A stretch of DNA of 7,113 nucleotides. Source: an uncultured Collinsella sp. (lineage in GTDB: Bacteria > Actinomycetota > Coriobacteriia > Coriobacteriales > Coriobacteriaceae). Location: the NCBI GenBank assembly GCA_934668695.1, contig CAKUOD010000038.1, forward strand, positions 1 through 7,113. Direction: 5' to 3'. Every line of letters begins with the position of its first letter. Within the stretch, counting starts at the first letter, position 1. The translations under genes were made by a program, and so were the position numbers. The notes under the pieces were generated by a model. It had not been told where the DNA came from and ran no database searches. It saw only the letters and a list, made by a program, of their open reading frames with translations. Below, in pieces: positions 5,936 through 7,113 of the stretch.

Positions 5936-5960
5936 GCGTTGCACGATAGAAAGGATATAC

Positions 5961-7113
5961 ATGGAGAAAACTGCCGAGCAGCTGCGCCGCGAACACATTG
6001 CCCTAGAGGGCGACACCCACGGTAAGAATAAATGGGCGATTCTGTTCACCGTGCTCGTCATGACCTTTATGGCGTGTCTGGATGCGAGCATCGTGACGGT
6101 GGCGCTCCCAGTGATGCAAAAGGAGCTGGGGGTGGGTCTCGACCGCATTCAGCTCGTGAGCTCGGTGTATCTGCTCGCGACGTGCGTCGCCATGCTGCCG
6201 TTTGGCCGCTTGGGCGATGTGCGCGGCAAGGTGAATGTGTTCCAGCTTGGTGTAATCGTCTTTACGGGTGGCTCGTTGCTTTGCGGGCTTTCGGCTTCGC
6301 TTGAGGTGCTTATCTTGGCGCGTTTCGTGCAGGGCATTGGCTGTGCCGCCGCGATGGCCAACAATATGGGCATCATCACCGAGTCGTTTCCGGCGCGTGA
6401 GCGCGGCCGTGCCATGGGTATTCTAGCGACCTTCGTGGCTCTTGGCATGATGTGCGGCCCCGTGCTCGGCGGCGTGCTGGTGGCGAGCTTTCCCTGGGAG
6501 AGCATCTTCCTTATCAATCTGCCCATTGGCGTAATCTCGTTTATCGTGGGACTCTATACGCTGCCGCATGTGAAGCCGGAGGCTGGCGAACGCCCTATGC
6601 CGTTGACAGAGGCGGCGCGTCGCTGCTTTGCGAGCTCGGCTTTCACGATTAACCTGGCTTGCATGCTTATCGTGTTCGTGGGTATCGGTGCCTCCGAGTT
6701 TGTGCTGCCTTTCTACTTTCAGGACGCCCACGGCTTTAGCTCCGATATCTCCGGCCTGTTGTTTTTGGCGATGCCGGTCGTGAATGCCTTTGTGGGCCCG
6801 CTTTCGGGCTCGGTGTCCGACCGTGTTGGTTGTGAAGCGCCCACGGCCGTTGGCCTGGGCGTGTACGTGTGCGGTCTCTTTGCGGTGAGCACGCTTGACG
6901 AGCACTCTTCCATCTTGATGATCGTGTGCTGCGTTGCGTTTATGTCGTGCGGCACGTCGATCTTCCAGAGTCCCAATAATTCGCTGTATATGGGTTCGGC
7001 TCCGCGTGAGGCGCTTGGCTTTGCGGGCAGCTTGAGCAGCTTGGCGCGCTATGCGGGCATAGCGCTGGGTATTACGGCGGCGTCGCGCATCCTGTATGGA
7101 CAGACGAGCGCGG
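5961..7113 (+). CDS. MFS transporter, drug:H+ antiporter type, 3' end cut by window edge
   Basis: An inner-membrane major facilitator superfamily carrier resembling EmrB/QacA-type exporters; the substrate is not predictable. The 384 residues in the window show a hydrophilic N-terminal tail, then helix 1 with LDASIVTVALPVM (40-52, the D1 motif of multidrug members), the motif A loop GRLGDVRGK (82-90), motif B-like LILARFVQGIG (117-127), and motif C GPVLGGVLV (166-174) in helix 5. A second motif A-like loop, GPLSGSVSDRVG (279-290), marks the C-terminal half. About eleven membrane helices are visible. Only some 25 residues (about 201-225) join helix 6 to the next helix, so the two extra central helices of 14-TM DHA2 carriers seem absent. 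The start is ATG 5961, five bases after GAAAGGA. It directly follows the metY terminator on the same strand. Confidence 0.9.
   Translation, partial: MEKTAEQLRREHIALEGDTHGKNKWAILFTVLVMTFMACLDASIVTVALPVMQKELGVGLDRIQLVSSVYLLATCVAMLPFGRLGDVRGKVNVFQLGVIVFTGGSLLCGLSASLEVLILARFVQGIGCAAAMANNMGIITESFPARERGRAMGILATFVALGMMCGPVLGGVLVASFPWESIFLINLPIGVISFIVGLYTLPHVKPEAGERPMPLTEAARRCFASSAFTINLACMLIVFVGIGASEFVLPFYFQDAHGFSSDISGLLFLAMPVVNAFVGPLSGSVSDRVGCEAPTAVGLGVYVCGLFAVSTLDEHSSILMIVCCVAFMSCGTSIFQSPNNSLYMGSAPREALGFAGSLSSLARYAGIALGITAASRILYGQTSA

Overview
The window reads as an ordinary chromosomal stretch of a high-GC bacterium. It is most likely a member of the Coriobacteriia, with Collinsella or a close relative as the best guess. 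The evidence is a four-S1-domain RpsA with a short acidic tail, a type A RNase P RNA, codon use rich in C/G at third positions, and a gut-anaerobe style set of genes (MetY, a C_GCAxxG_C_C protein, an MFS exporter). The genus is inferred from the character of the proteins, not from a database match. I see no tRNA, CRISPR array, insertion sequence, phage gene or toxin/defence system.

Layout. Positions 1-738 (minus) hold a HAD-superfamily hydrolase that runs off the left edge. A 315-base divergent spacer follows (739-1053). Its right side is the leader of rpsA (1054-2220, plus, TTG start), including a probable sigma-70 type promoter and a hairpin that covers the rpsA Shine-Dalgarno. rpsA ends in a strong intrinsic terminator (2246-2279). 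After about 280 bases with one perfect GC-rich hairpin comes rnpB, the RNase P RNA (about 2560-2927, plus). The next spacer contains a long imperfect inverted repeat (2937-3040) and leads into yigZ (3152-3787, plus), closed by a very GC-rich terminator (3791-3841).

The right part starts with a convergent minus-strand gene for a small cysteine-rich C_GCAxxG_C_C protein (3855-4301). It is divergent from metY (4536-5819, plus), an O-acetylhomoserine sulfhydrylase. The 234 bases between the two carry a perfect 10-bp inverted repeat with half-site centres 21 bp apart, placed upstream of a good metY promoter. metY is followed by a terminator (5889-5935) only 25 bases before the start codon of an MFS drug-exporter-like gene (5961-7113), which is cut by the right edge.

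The genes do not form one pathway. rpsA and rnpB are core translation and RNA-processing functions, metY is sulfur amino-acid assimilation, and the rest are accessory housekeeping. The points most worth a second look are regulatory and structural: the rpsA SD-sequestering hairpin, the metY upstream palindrome, the 104-nt inverted repeat behind rnpB, and the terminator directly in front of the MFS gene. I found no convincing undescribed multi-gene system.
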